Assembly (NCBI GenBank): GCA_965205965.1 | Contig: CBDBHT010000007.1 | Span: 496,001 to 560,000, forward strand | DNA from: Bin55 sp965205965 | Lineage (GTDB): Bacteria; Pseudomonadota; Gammaproteobacteria; Pseudomonadales; Azotimanducaceae | DNA: 64,000 bases | Direction of reading: 5' to 3' | The notes under the pieces: generated by a model | Told to the model about the DNA's origin: nothing | Seen by the model: only the letters and a program-made list of their open reading frames with translations | The model's database searches: none | In this document: one piece after another, positions 1 to 9,430 of the stretch | How the letters are laid out: the number at the start of each line of letters is the position of its first letter | How positions within the stretch are numbered: the stretch's first letter is position 1 | Translations under genes and position numbers: made by a program

Positions 1-1
1 G

Positions 2-886
2 GACCCTTCACTGGGCGTTCGCATCGTTCCCGCCCAAGGCAAGACTACTGAGAGTATTGTTGATTCGGTTGCGAGCGGTGTATACGATGTAACGATTGCC
101 GATAGTCATATTCTGTCAGCTATTGCACGGTTCGATGAAAGATTGACGATTGGATATAAATTCGAACAAGCGCAACCACTTGCTTGGGCGGTATTTGCCG
201 ATCACACGGAGTTACTGGATCGACTTAACGAATGGATTAGCCAGAACTATCGAGGCTATGTCTACAATGTATTGCGTAACAAATATTTTAGGAATAACAA
301 GCGTATGGCGCAGCAGCGCGAGTATCGAATTCGCGGTGTGGAACTGTCACCATACGACGATGAATTGAAGAGGATTGTTGCACCATATGGATTGGACTGG
401 CGGCTAGTCACTTCTCAGATGTATCAAGAAAGTCAATTCAATCCCGATGCCCGTTCATTTGTCGGTGCTCTTGGCTTGATGCAAGTGATGCCAAGGACGG
501 CTCAGGAACTTGGTTTTGATCCGGAAAATCTAACTAATCCGGTAACTGGGATAAACGCGGGTGTGGAATATCTATCTTGGACTCACAAACGATTTCCCAG
601 CGTCAATCCCGCGGAACGCATGTGGTTCGCACTAGCCGCGTACAATGCAGGTCCAGGCCACGTACACGATGCACGTCGGTTAGCTAAGAAGCTAGGTGCA
701 GACAATCACGTCTGGTTTGATAACGTAGAAGACGCAATGCTCAAACTCTCTGATCCTCAGTACTATCGTGACGCTACGTATGGTTACGTGAGAGGGTCTG
801 AACCGGTTCGCTATGTCCGCTCGATTCGCGATCGCTACCGTTCATATCTAAAGCATTTAGAGGTAGTGGGGACTTCTGATCGTTAG
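2..886 (+). CDS. mltF: Membrane-bound lytic murein transglycosylase F-like protein, 3' part
   Basis: The reading frame is open from the window edge (frame of base 2), so the N-terminus lies outside; the TTG at 143 is only an internal codon. The first ~80 visible residues look like the end of a periplasmic solute-binding-type domain. They are followed by an SLT lysozyme-like domain with the catalytic Glu in YQESQF, then GALGLMQVMPRTA and AAYNAGPGHV. This two-domain order is the MltF architecture. The family cleaves the MurNAc-GlcNAc bond of peptidoglycan to leave 1,6-anhydroMurNAc and is anchored at the outer membrane. The visible part appears intact up to its TAG stop. Confidence 0.9.
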   Translation, partial: DPSLGVRIVPAQGKTTESIVDSVASGVYDVTIADSHILSAIARFDERLTIGYKFEQAQPLAWAVFADHTELLDRLNEWISQNYRGYVYNVLRNKYFRNNKRMAQQREYRIRGVELSPYDDELKRIVAPYGLDWRLVTSQMYQESQFNPDARSFVGALGLMQVMPRTAQELGFDPENLTNPVTGINAGVEYLSWTHKRFPSVNPAERMWFALAAYNAGPGHVHDARRLAKKLGADNHVWFDNVEDAMLKLSDPQYYRDATYGYVRGSEPVRYVRSIRDRYRSYLKHLEVVGTSDR

Positions 887-1574
887 CCGTCATCATTCGT
901 TGCTTATGCCGTCTGTTGCCGTCGGCCTCTCATGAGTGGAAACAGTATCCTAGTAGGTATGGATTAGATCTGAATAGAACCCTTTTGTGATTTCGAATGG
1001 TATCGGGGTGTATGTGGCTATGCACGCAAGATTCTTCGAGAATGGATATTCGATGTAACAAGGTAACTTGATGCCGTATACCGACGTGAGCGGAATACTG
1101 ATCGGCACCAGTTATGTCATTAGTGTAGTAGAACGTTGGCGATACCAATAACCCCCTGCGTGGAAAGTTTTGCCCTGTCGCTTTGATCGACGATCGCTTG
1201 TACGGTTTGCATTTCTTAGTGAATGGTTGGTTTTTATTCCGACCATGGTCTTATGTGGCGTTTTGTTTGGATACATAAACGGCGTTAATGCCATGGATTT
1301 TCGCAGGTGCAACGACCGGGCTGATTCTAGGTTGAGTAAGCAATCCGTCTGCAAAAGATTTGTGTTGCGTATCGTTGAATTCAGTGGCTGTAATAGTCTC
1401 AGCTGGGTCATGACTCAACACTCAACAGAGGAAAGCAGCTGATTTGTGTAATATCTATGGTGCCGACACCTCCAAAATCCAACTTTGTCATGAGAAGCTC
1501 TTGACTGCGATTGATTTATCGTATCTTGATGGATGGAGCTCAATAGCGTTTATGCTGAGATCGGGGAATTGGTT
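887..1574. other. Gap without a recognisable gene
   Basis: No reading frame here resembles a family I know. A 90-codon plus-strand frame at 1170-1442 contains one hydrophobic stretch (WLVFIPTMVLCGVLFGY), but it has no clear ribosome binding site and its ends look random. The stretch may be a decayed gene; nothing else is visible. Confidence 0.4.
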
Positions 1575-2741
1575 ATGAGAAAATTGAGAATGGGGCTAGT
1601 AGGCGGCGGCGAGGGTGCGTTTATTGGTGCTGTACATCGAACGGCCGCGGAGCTAGACGGACAGATTAAGCTCGTATGTGGTGCATTTTCTAGTAATCCT
1701 AAACGATCACGGTCCTCTGCCCAATCCATTTATGGATTGCCAGCGGAACGCTCGTACGGCAGCTATGTCGAGATGTTTGCAGCGGAATCTTCGATGAGTG
1801 ACAGTCAAAAGATGGATTTCGTTGCTATTGCGGTACCTAATCATGTTCACTATCCCGTTGCTGAAGCTGCTTTGAATGCGGGTTTTCACGTAATGTCGGG
1901 TAGCCCCGTAGCGTTTGATCTAGAGCAGGCAAAATCATTAGCAAGTTTGGTGGATGAAAAAAACCTGTTGTTCGGCTTAACGTACTGCTATACCGGTTAT
2001 CCAATGATTAAGGAAGCGCGGTATCTAGTTCGCTCTGGTGCGATTGGTTTGGTGCGTCGCGTGATTATCGAATACATTCAGGGATGGTTATTCGACGCAC
2101 AGGAGAAAGAAAACAACAAGCAGGCAGAGTGGCGAACGGATCCTTCGCAGTCTGGTGTGGCGGGATGCATGGGTGACCTGGGAATCCACGGTGAAAACCT
2201 TATGGAGTATGTTGCCGGTCTCCAGATTGAATCGTTGTGTGCGGATTTAACAACGTTTGTACCGGGTCGTAAGCTGGAGGACGACGGAAATGTATTGCTG
2301 AGGTTCAGCAATGGTGCAAGGGGTATATTCTCTGCAAGTCAAATTGCCGTAGGCGTGGAAAACGGATTGCGGCTACGTGTTTATGGCGAACTCGGAAGTA
2401 TTGAGTGGGAGCAGATGGAACCCGATTCCTTAGTGGTTCGTTGGCCTGATAGACCATACGAGATACGTCGGAAGGGTGGTACTGGTGTTAGCGGTGACGC
2501 TGCGGCAGCAACACGCCTGCCAGCGGGTTACCCGGAAGGTTTTTTGGGAGCTTTTGCGTTGCTCTATCGTGATTTCGCGGACGCGTTACGTCAGCGAATG
2601 GCTGGTAAATCGTCTAGTTCCAGTGACGCGCATGATTTTCCCACGATCACCGATGGGATTCGAGGGATGGAATTCATTGAATCCATCGCAGCAAGTTCAA
2701 ATAAAGGGGCAGTTTGGGTGAAATTTCCGGATTGGGACTGA
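1575..2741 (+). CDS. Gfo/Idh/MocA-family NAD(P)-dependent oxidoreductase
   Basis: The protein starts with a Rossmann fold (RMGLVGGGEGAFIGAVHR), a glycine-rich variant common in this family. It continues with AIAVPNHVHYPVAEAAL and a C-terminal substrate domain that includes GCMGDLGIHGENLMEYV, where the His fits the family's catalytic region. The frame is open from 1533, but ATG 1575 has a GGGGA 7-8 bases upstream and places the Rossmann strand at the usual distance from the N-terminus, giving 388 residues, typical for the family. Members oxidise or reduce sugars, inositols and related polyols. The substrate cannot be told from sequence, and the gene stands alone with no sugar-uptake neighbours. 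Confidence 0.85.
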   Translation: MRKLRMGLVGGGEGAFIGAVHRTAAELDGQIKLVCGAFSSNPKRSRSSAQSIYGLPAERSYGSYVEMFAAESSMSDSQKMDFVAIAVPNHVHYPVAEAALNAGFHVMSGSPVAFDLEQAKSLASLVDEKNLLFGLTYCYTGYPMIKEARYLVRSGAIGLVRRVIIEYIQGWLFDAQEKENNKQAEWRTDPSQSGVAGCMGDLGIHGENLMEYVAGLQIESLCADLTTFVPGRKLEDDGNVLLRFSNGARGIFSASQIAVGVENGLRLRVYGELGSIEWEQMEPDSLVVRWPDRPYEIRRKGGTGVSGDAAAATRLPAGYPEGFLGAFALLYRDFADALRQRMAGKSSSSSDAHDFPTITDGIRGMEFIESIAASSNKGAVWVKFPDWD

Positions 2742-3203
2742 GGAAAACGTGTTAAATTAAGGTGTTAAATGGTACGGCTATATTTCTTGTACGGTTCTTT
2801 ATGGACGGCAAAATTCGTCCGACGGTATCGAGTCCACAGCGTCGTGACTGGCTGGTTTGAATTTTCTTGGGATGCAAATTCCTATTGGAGGCGTACGGTT
2901 CGTTGCGTGATGAGCAGATGGACTGCAGATCAATCTTCTCAAAATTTGCCGTGTACCATTCCGGGTGGGTGGATGATTTTGGAGTGGTGATACCGTCTTA
3001 AGTATCAAGAGGGTAGGGCGCGAAGGAACAGAACTCGTCAGAAGTCACATTTCCCATGTTGTGGATAAGACATTTGTAACTTACGTTCCTTGGTACAGAA
3101 AACGGATTCTAGTGGCATGATGTTGTTCACTGAGGCTATCCGGTGGCTATAGATCATTCTGCGTTTCGTGTTTCATAGTTAGATAACAACTGAGGGGCTG
3201 TAA
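2742..3203. other. Gap upstream of heme O synthase, possible decayed coding sequence
   Basis: All three plus frames contain short open runs interrupted by stops. One frame (from about 2790) reads MDGKIRPTVSSPQRRDWLV before a stop. I could not match it to a cox or ctaA gene, although such genes commonly precede heme O synthase. A GAGGGG sequence at 3192-3198 serves the next gene. Confidence 0.35.
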
Positions 3204-4094
3204 TTGGTCGACATTTTGCCTACTAGCGCTAGATGGCGCGATTACTTGGCACTCACTAAGCCCCGGGTAGTTCTGCTCATGCTGCTAACCGCATTGGTCG
3301 GCATGTTTTTATCGTCTCCTAACATGGTGGATGTGGGCAGATTGATCTTCGGTTTACTCGGCATTGGATTAGTGGCCTCATCGGCGGCAGTAATGAATCA
3401 CATAGCCGACTCCAAAATAGACGCTCGGATGCAGAGGACACAAAATCGACCGATTGCAAGCGGTCGACTTGGGGCGTTTCAAGGTATGGTGTTTTCTGCG
3501 GCACTGGGTCTGACAGGAATGCTTGTGCTTTATTTCTTAGTGAATTCTTTGTCAGTATGGCTGAATTTTGCGTCGTGGGTAGGCTACGGATTGATCTACA
3601 CATTGTTTCTAAAACGAGCGACATCACACAATATTGTGATTGGAGGCTTGTTCGGTTCCGCGCCGCCTTTGCTGGGCTGGGTCGCGATAACCAACGGCAT
3701 CGAACCGACCCCTGTTGCATTGCTTTTGATTATTTTCTTCTGGACGCCACCACACTTTTGGGCATTAGCACTGGATCGCAAAAAGGAATACGAAATTGTT
3801 AACGTTCCTATGTTACCGGTGACTCATGGGGTAGCGTTCACGAAACAACAGATTCTGATTTATACGATCGTCCTCTCGGTTTTCAGCTTACTGCCTTATT
3901 TTCTTGGTACGAGCAGTTGGATTTATTTGAATACTGCTATCGTTCTTAACGCTATATTTCTTTGTTTATCAATTCTGCTATTGATAAAAACGGACGAGCG
4001 GCTTCCCAAATTGGTTTTTAAATATTCGGTGATTTATTTGGCACTATTGTTCATTTCTTTGTTAATTGATCACTACGTACTATCTCAAGTTTAA
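3204..4094 (+). CDS. cyoE: Protoheme IX farnesyltransferase (heme O synthase)
   Basis: This 296-residue UbiA-superfamily membrane prenyltransferase transfers a farnesyl group to heme B to make heme O for terminal oxidases. The first aspartate-rich motif is NHIADSKIDARMQRTQNRP (N..D...D..M.RT..RP) and the second is ALDRKKEYEIVNVPMLPV. About eight hydrophobic segments are visible. The start is TTG 3204 with GAGGGG about 6 bases upstream; the common family N-terminus (RDYLALTKPRVVLLML) begins 12 codons later. No oxidase subunit gene is next to it in the window, although heme O synthase usually sits in a cox or cyo operon. The gene is also called ctaB. Confidence 0.95.
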   Translation: MVDILPTSARWRDYLALTKPRVVLLMLLTALVGMFLSSPNMVDVGRLIFGLLGIGLVASSAAVMNHIADSKIDARMQRTQNRPIASGRLGAFQGMVFSAALGLTGMLVLYFLVNSLSVWLNFASWVGYGLIYTLFLKRATSHNIVIGGLFGSAPPLLGWVAITNGIEPTPVALLLIIFFWTPPHFWALALDRKKEYEIVNVPMLPVTHGVAFTKQQILIYTIVLSVFSLLPYFLGTSSWIYLNTAIVLNAIFLCLSILLLIKTDERLPKLVFKYSVIYLALLFISLLIDHYVLSQV

Positions 4095-4281
4095 TTGGTG
4101 TCTGTGAGAAAACCCTGACGGTTCTACCAAAGCGTCTAGTGTGGTCGTGCTCGTTGGGCCGATACATCGGAATACGGGCACTCAACGTCCTAGTAATCAT
4201 GTTGCACGGCGGTGGTTAAATGCAGACAGTTGACCATGACTCAGTTACGACGCATAGTTAATCAAAAAACCAGATTAGAAG

Positions 4282-4751
4282 ATGCGTTGTTTCATTGGGG
4301 CATTTGTAGATGCTAACGACCGGCCCAAGGTTGCATCATGCTTGTCGGAACTAGCGGGGATTCGGCCTGTTAATCCAGACAAGTATCACGTTACTGTATC
4401 GATTTGTTAATGGTATCAAATTTCGAAATTTCGCCCGAGATAATACCAATTTACCTACAAAAGGTTGAAGCATGGCGTAGTGCATTCCCGGTTGATTGTC
4501 GAGGTTATCGCGTGACTGGTTTCCCTAAGGCGCATTGTGCACGAGTTGTTGTACTTCGAGTTGACTCTGGAGGGGTTATCGAATCTCTTGTTCCTGATGA
4601 GCCTAAAGTTAGACCACACATTACACTCGGCTACGCGAGACGAAGCCCCATTGTAGTTTCCGATATAGAGTGTAATACCAAACTAACGTTGCAGGAACTA
4701 TATTTGGTCAAGTCTGAGAAAGGGGTATACACGCCGTTGGAGCACGTCTAA
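4282..4751 (+). pseudogene. thpR: Broken RNA 2',3'-cyclic phosphodiesterase (2H superfamily)
   Basis: ATG 4282 opens MRCFIGAFVDANDRP and runs to the first HxT motif (KYHVTVS) before a TAA at 4408-4410. A different frame (4404-4751) then carries the rest, including the second HxT motif in RPHITLGYAR. Functional members need both HxT motifs in one chain of roughly 180 residues. Here the motifs are in different frames and about 20 residues before the second motif also seem to be missing (VIESLVPDEPKVRPH). I read this as a frameshift plus a small internal deletion. A sequencing error would explain only the frameshift. Confidence 0.75.
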
Positions 4752-4886
4752 CCAATTTACTAGGCCTGGATACGAGTATTTTTGAAAAAATTCAAGTCAT
4801 GAACGTTCTGGGAACGCTAAGAGCTTTACAATATCGCCCCCTAATTGAATTGGGGAACTTATCTTGAGACTATCACACTAAAACGT

Positions 4887-4915
4887 TTGACCGTCAGAAG
4901 TATATACGCAGAATC
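4887..4915 (+). promoter_or_regulatory. Possible promoter of tRNA-Phe
   Basis: TTGACC at 4887-4892 is followed 17 bases later by AGAATC at 4910-4915, a plausible sigma70-type pair about 35 bases ahead of the mature tRNA. The -10 match is weak. Confidence 0.3.
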
Positions 4916-4949
4916 GTCCTTTATTGGTCACCCGTTGGGGTAATTGATC

Positions 4950-5025
4950 GGCCAGGTAGCTCACCTGGTAGAGCAGTGGACTGAAAATCCACGTGTAGGC
5001 AGTTCGAGTCTGCCCCTGGCCACCA
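4950..5025 (+). tRNA. tRNA-Phe (anticodon GAA)
   Basis: A complete cloverleaf of 76 bases is present. The acceptor stem GGCCAGG pairs with CCTGGCC, followed by discriminator A and an encoded CCA. The D arm is AGCTC..GAGC. The anticodon stem GTGGA/TCCAC holds the loop CTGAAAA with anticodon GAA. The T arm contains TTCGAGTC. No other tRNA is seen nearby. Confidence 0.95.
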
Positions 5026-5151
5026 CTCCTTCGTTTTCGACACGGTCATCTTGCGTACATTCAGTAAATAGTAGCTCATCGAATATAACAAGGAGCAGGT
5101 AGCGGCAGTTTAAAGGCAGTTAATCTAGGAGTCTGTGTCATGGAGACACTT

Positions 5152-5346
5152 TAGGGAAGGTCTGAATAAGTCGCTATCTGGGATCATGAACGTCCCCTCC
5201 GAGTATGGGATAGACCAGTCATGCCCCCCCCCCCGTTGACGTTTGCGAGAGTTGGAGTACGACAAGAAAGCGTTGGACGGACGCGGCGGCGGACTTTCTG
5301 GAGCGGATAGCACAGCTCGATCTGATGAGCGTTCATATCAGCTTTG
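5152..5346 (+). mobile_element. IS5-family remnant, 5' end and start of transposase
   Basis: The segment opens with GGGAAGGTCTGAATAAGTC, which resembles an IS5-family terminal repeat and matches the start of the remnant near 56880 (TCTGAATAAG). Downstream, broken across frames, are FAELEYDKK and RRADFLERIAQLD, typical of the N-terminus of IS5 transposases. An 11-base C run at 5224-5234 lies in the fragment. Everything after about residue 40 of the transposase is missing, so it cannot act. Confidence 0.65.
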
Positions 5347-5354
5347 AACATCCG

Positions 5355-6536
5355 CTACCTTCCGCTTAATTGCACTTCCACACCTCTGGCGAGAACTCGC
5401 ACTGGCGATTGAAGAACGCTCAGATCGTTCAAAGGGTTTCCGTCGTAAAATACGAGATCAGCGACTTTCCCAACGGAAATACTGCCAACTTTATGGGAAA
5501 TTCCAAGTGCTGCCGCACATTCAGTGGTTGCGGTACGAAGCGTTTCTACTGGAGTCATCACGGCAAAATAAGCAAACTCAATCAAAGCCTTTGGCAGGTC
5601 GTGGTGGTACACACGCGGAATACCTGCGTCCGTTGACGCGATCAGTCGCACCCCAAGATCTCGCATACGAGTGAACTGATTCTGTATCATGGAAATGAAA
5701 TCATCCGGATGCTTTCGGAACTTCGACCATTTGTCATATATTGTTGGTGATACGAATACTTCGTTTTTTCCCATATAGCGGGCCGTTTCTTCGTCAAAAA
5801 AAGCACCTCGTTCGTTGTTCTCGTTCATCCAGGAGCAGTGTTCAATGGTCGTGATACCTGCGTGGGAAGCGTTAGTTATTCCAGACGTTCCATGACAGTG
5901 CGCAGCTGTAGAATACCCGAGCTTGTTAGCTTCGGAAATCATTTCTCTGAGTTCTTCTTCCGTAAATTGAGCAGTTCCTGGATTGCTATTCGAAGTAAGC
6001 TTGCCTCCAGTTGCCATAATCTTGATGAGGTCCACGTTCCGAGAGTACTGTCGCCGAATGACTTCTATCGCATCCTCTGCATTTGCAGCCTCGCCTCCCC
6101 AGAACCAGCAGTGGCCTTTGACTGAAGTCACCGGCTGTCCAGCGCACAACAGACGCGGGCCGGGAATCTCTCCACGATTAATGCGGTCCCTGAGTTCCAG
6201 TTCCAACCACTGTCCTCCTCCCAGATCGCGGGCTGTGGTGATTCCGGCGCGAACCATCCGTTCGGCTCTACTAGGCATTTCTTTCCGCAATCGCTCGGGT
6301 GATATCGCTACCTGCTCCTCTGCGCTGAGAACAGAAGGATCAAGAGTCATATGGACATGCGCGTCCATCAGTCCAGGAATCACGGTCAGCCCTGCGCAAT
6401 CGATCGAGTTTGGCATCTCAGCCTCCAACGATGAGATCAGACCATTCTCAATGGTGAGTGAATTTTGTGGTATGTAGCAGTCCGCATACCCGTCCCAGAT
6501 TCTTACATTTCTATACCCAACTTTGCTCATCGCCAA
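5355..6536 (-). CDS. Amidohydrolase-superfamily protein (imidazolonepropionase/prolidase-like)
   Basis: About 390 residues with the full metal-site pattern of the superfamily: the HxH pair in VIPGLMDAHVHMTLDP, a Lys candidate in DLIKIMATGGKLTS, His in TAAHCHGTSG and TIEHCSWM, and the catalytic Asp in LIASTDAGIPR. The C-terminal beta-sandwich segment (GSISVGKVADLVFYDGNPL) is also present. The frame opens with TTG 6536, but ATG 6530 is the likelier start. Close relatives include Xaa-Pro dipeptidases and imidazolonepropionase-like hydrolases, and the substrate is not determined. The hut cluster 3 kb away encodes its own HutI, so this is probably a separate activity. Confidence 0.85.
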   Translation of the reverse strand: MAMSKVGYRNVRIWDGYADCYIPQNSLTIENGLISSLEAEMPNSIDCAGLTVIPGLMDAHVHMTLDPSVLSAEEQVAISPERLRKEMPSRAERMVRAGITTARDLGGGQWLELELRDRINRGEIPGPRLLCAGQPVTSVKGHCWFWGGEAANAEDAIEVIRRQYSRNVDLIKIMATGGKLTSNSNPGTAQFTEEELREMISEANKLGYSTAAHCHGTSGITNASHAGITTIEHCSWMNENNERGAFFDEETARYMGKNEVFVSPTIYDKWSKFRKHPDDFISMIQNQFTRMRDLGVRLIASTDAGIPRVYHHDLPKALIEFAYFAVMTPVETLRTATTECAAALGISHKVGSISVGKVADLVFYDGNPLNDLSVLQSPVRVLARGVEVQLSGR

Positions 6537-6769
6537 GCTAATCCCTAACCGAACCGGAACGGTCTGTCACAAGCCCTTCCATAACCGCAAACCGCACAAT
6601 AAACATTGTACTTCTCCAGCCCACCCAAAATCCATGCTACTGGACAACACGTTTAATCCCTCCAGAAAACCAGCGCATTGCTCGACCTGCGGCTTTTGTG
6701 ATGGAAATAAACAATGCGCGAATCCAAGAATGCAAAGAAGGTTTCCTCAACAATGCGATTGCGCGAACG

Positions 6770-7345
6770 TCAAAGTGACTGCAAGTCAAGAAGCCGATTG
6801 TACTGTACGCGAGATGCTGCCAACTTTTCGAAATGTTCCACGCGGACAGCAAGCCCGTCCACTGTATCCTGCCAAAAATCAGGCTTTGTAAGATCGGTGT
6901 CCAGATGCTTGAACGCAAGTTCCTCTGCCGTCATATGACCGGTGTCCAGCGGCAATGCTTTGTAACGATCAAAGAACCCCTTTCCCATAACGTGGCGCGC
7001 GATTGTAAATGTCCATGCTGAACAAATATCCGAACAAGTACGGAAAATTGTAAAATCTTGTTTTCGAAAAATAGAAATGGTGCTTGTTCAGCCAGAAGAA
7101 ATCGTCGGGCTCGGAGAGAATGTCTCCATACCAGTCCATCCAAGCTTTTGCCATCAATTCCCGAAGTTCATCAGGTAATATAGAGACCGTTCGGCGCGCG
7201 CATCATCGTACAGATTTCGTTCGAATTGATATCTGGTGTCTGCGGGAAAACCCCATTTCACGATGGGTTTCAGCCACGTGATGGTATCCTCCTCCACGCG
7301 CTGCCTGAGCAGATCCTGCAAACGGTACTCGCCGCCCAACTGGCC
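6770..7345 (-). pseudogene. Remnant of an M3-family oligoendopeptidase, C-terminal part
   Basis: On the minus strand three frames together encode the C-terminus of an M3 oligopeptidase. They read, in order, FERNLYDDARAERSLYYLM (to about 7160), MDWYGDILSEPDDFFWLNK and FYNFPYLFGYLFSMDIYNR (7157 to about 6975), then YKALPLDTGHMTAEELAF and LTKPDFWQDTVDGL. At least two frameshifts separate them. The catalytic HExxH half is missing, and upstream (above about 7345) the sequence becomes an IS1380 transposase. The family degrades short peptides in the cytoplasm. Nothing was recognised in the 230 bases between this remnant and the amidohydrolase start. Confidence 0.75.
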
Positions 7346-7600
7346 TGACGCCGTGCATCCCCCAAGTACTTCGATACCGAGCGCGTCAGATCCAATTGCC
7401 GGTCTACCTCCACGAGCAGCGGAATACCCCCGTTACCGGTGATCGCACCACCGCTGAACTCGGCCTCCACCTTGCGGTGTTGCACGGATGGAAAATGGAT
7501 CGTATCTGGGTAACATTTCGTCACAGCAGGGTCTCCTTCGATATGTTCCTTAACTGGCTGAATAATATCGAATTATAAAGGCCTTGCTGTTTTTTTCGTG
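7346..7600 (-). mobile_element. IS1380-family 5' end fragment
   Basis: The minus-strand frame 7524 to about 7350 reads RKVEAEFSGGAITGNGG and PLLVEVDRQLDLTRSVSKYL, the N-terminus of an IS1380-family DDE transposase. Upstream sequence to about 7600 (TTATAAAGGCCTTGCTGTTT on the plus strand) is shared with the fragment at 52440-52725 and probably marks the element's end. The rest of the transposase is gone. The fragment joins directly to the M3 peptidase remnant. Confidence 0.7.
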
Positions 7601-7760
7601 CAATATCCGGGCTAACGCCGCACTTGGAGCATAGGGGAAGATACGTAACTGCACGACTTCAGTAGTGGAGATGTAGTCGGAAAAACCATTAGAGTCAAAG
7701 AGTCGCCTCAAACGCGTCTGGAGCCACACGGCATCGTTGTTCCAAGGCATAGGGGATGAC

Positions 7761-8732
7761 GACGGAGCGGACCTGCCAGCACGTGCGTCGGCGGGCGGTG
7801 GAGCAGGGTCCGATGAAGGCTCTGGAGCGCAGGCCTCGGCCGTTGCCTCCGGTGCCGAAGAAGTTGGACGGGGAGAAGGAAGCGCGTCTGGTTCAGGTGG
7901 CCTGTTCGGTTCCACCGGAAGGCCGCGTTCGGTGGACCGTGAAGCTGCTGGCAGAAGAAGCTGGTGCGACTTGAAGTGGTCGAAACGATTTGCGGGGAGA
8001 CCGTGCGGCAGGCGTTAAAAAAAACGAATTAAAACCATGGCGGCGGGACATGTGGTGCATTCCGAAGCAGCAAAGCCATCATTTCGTGGCCGGCATGGAG
8101 CGGGTGCTTAAGGTATACCAGCGGCTGTACGACCCGCGGCATCCGGTGGTGTGCATGGACGAGATGAGCAAGCAGCTAGTGTCGGAAGTCCGCGAGAAGT
8201 TGCCGGTACGCCCTGGGTCGCCGGAGAAGTACGACGCCCACTACCTCCGCCGGGGAGAATGCACGGTGTGGATGTTCGGCGATCCGCTGTCCGGCTGGCG
8301 GACAGTGGCTGTCACCAAACGGCGCACGACGTTGGATTGGGCGAAGCAAGTGCGCGCACTGGCGAATCTGCCGCGTTACCGGGATGCGGAAACCATCACG
8401 CTGGTGTGCGACAATTTGAACACCCACAGCGGTGACTCGTTCTACGCCGCGTTCCCGGCGGCCGAAGCCAGTCGGTTGAACGACCGCATCCACTTGATGC
8501 ACACGCCGAAACACGGGAGCTGGCTGAACGTTGCGGAACTGAAGTTCAGTGCGTTGCACCGCCAGTGCCTGGATCGCCGGATCGAGAGCAGGGCTTTGGT
8601 CACGTCGGAAACGGCGGCCTGGGCCAAGGAGCGCAATCGCGAACAGACCGGGGTCGACTGGCAGCTCAGCGTCGACGACGCGCGCACCAAACTGAAGCAT
8701 CTATACCCGAAAATTAAAACCAGTTAAACTAC
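7761..8732 (+). mobile_element. IS630-family element, copy a, 5'-truncated
   Basis: Homology to the fuller copy at 32807-34039 starts at 7761, inside the first reading frame (helix-turn-helix part, TERTCQHVRRRAVEQGPMKA). ORF A carries a local frame disturbance at AEEAGAT, where the other copies read AEELVRL. It ends after an A8 run (8017-8024), where the second frame takes over in -1. The right end CAGTTAAACTAC stops at 8732 and is followed by a TA, the usual IS630 target. The truncated ORF A suggests this copy no longer makes a full transposase. Confidence 0.85.
7990..8727 (+). CDS. IS630 transposase, DDE catalytic half (ORF B)
   Basis: The 245-codon frame is uninterrupted and contains the three catalytic acidic residues: Asp in PVVCMDEMSKQL, Asp in ITLVCDNLNTHSGD and Glu in WLNVAELKFSAL. 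Translation probably enters from ORF A by -1 slippage at the A8 run at 8017-8024 (LKK to KNELKPW), so the residues before that run are not native. It is the only copy of this IS in the window whose catalytic half is complete; copy d has a 2-bp insertion near the end. Without the N-terminal DNA-binding half it is probably inactive on its own. Confidence 0.75.
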   Translation: MRGDRAAGVKKNELKPWRRDMWCIPKQQSHHFVAGMERVLKVYQRLYDPRHPVVCMDEMSKQLVSEVREKLPVRPGSPEKYDAHYLRRGECTVWMFGDPLSGWRTVAVTKRRTTLDWAKQVRALANLPRYRDAETITLVCDNLNTHSGDSFYAAFPAAEASRLNDRIHLMHTPKHGSWLNVAELKFSALHRQCLDRRIESRALVTSETAAWAKERNREQTGVDWQLSVDDARTKLKHLYPKIKTS

Positions 8733-8734
8733 TA

Positions 8735-9297
8735 GCGGCTGAAGTCCGCGAGAAGTTGCCGGTACGCCCCGGGTCGCCGGAGCAGTACGACGCCCACTAC
8801 CTCCGCCGGGGAGCATGCACGGTGTGGATGTTCAGCGAGCCGCTATCCGGCTGGCGGACGGTGGCTGTCACCAAACGGCGTACGACGTTGGATTGGGCGA
8901 AGCAAGTGCGCGCGCTGGCGAATCTGCCGCGTTACCGGGATGCGGAAACCATCACGCTGGTGTGCGACAACTTGAACACCCACAGCGGTGACTCGTTCTA
9001 CGCCGCGTTCCCAGCAGCCGAAGCCAGTTGACTAGTTGACTGAACGACCGCATCCACTTGGTGCACACGCCGAAACACGGGAGCTGGCTGAACGTTGCGG
9101 AACTGGAGTTCAGTGCGTTGCACCGCCAGTGCTTGGATCGCCGGATCGAGAGCAGGGCTTTAGTCACGTCGGAAACGGCGGCTTGGGCCGAGGAGCGCAA
9201 TCGCGAACAGACCGGGGTTCGACTGGCAGCTCAGCGACGACGACGCGCGCACCAAACTGAAGCATCTATACCCGAAAATTAAAACTGGTTAGACTAC
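8735..9297 (+). mobile_element. IS630-family element, copy b, 3' fragment
   Basis: This fragment starts at GAAGTCCGCGAG, the point in ORF B just after the internal CTAG, and directly follows the right end of copy a. It encodes LPVRPGSPEQYDAHYLRRG onward, including LVCDNLNTH and the Glu motif, but lacks the first catalytic Asp. An extra segment around 9030-9042 (containing CTAG and a stop) and a later frameshift disrupt it. Its right end (TTAGACTAC) stops at 9297 beside a TA. The 130 bases up to hutU hold nothing recognisable. Confidence 0.8.
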
Positions 9298-9430
9298 TAG
9301 CGCGATGACGCAGGAAATTCTTCGTTCGGACTATCCCCTTACTCCGGATTCGCCGCAGGCGTCCCGCCATACAACCGCTCAGTTGGACAAATCAGTTTAA
9401 GTGTCGCTACCCAGTTGTTTCGTCTGAGAA

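Noticed and set aside
1170..1442. Small membrane protein gene
   Set aside because: One hydrophobic stretch only, no ribosome binding site and no recognisable relatives; the C-terminal half looks random.
2769..2990. Possible decayed heme A synthase upstream of cyoE
   Set aside because: Synteny would fit, but I could not align any of the three frames with CtaA, SURF1 or SCO proteins.
5224..5234. Run of eleven C as a phase-variation tract
   Set aside because: It lies in a dead IS5 transposase fragment with no intact gene to switch, so it is more likely neutral slippage or a base-call problem.
7550..7915. Long minus-strand frame of Pro/Ala/Ser-rich protein
   Set aside because: It is the antisense of the IS630 ORF A; the same proline-rich shadow appears opposite copies c and d (32159-32770 and 33625-34011).
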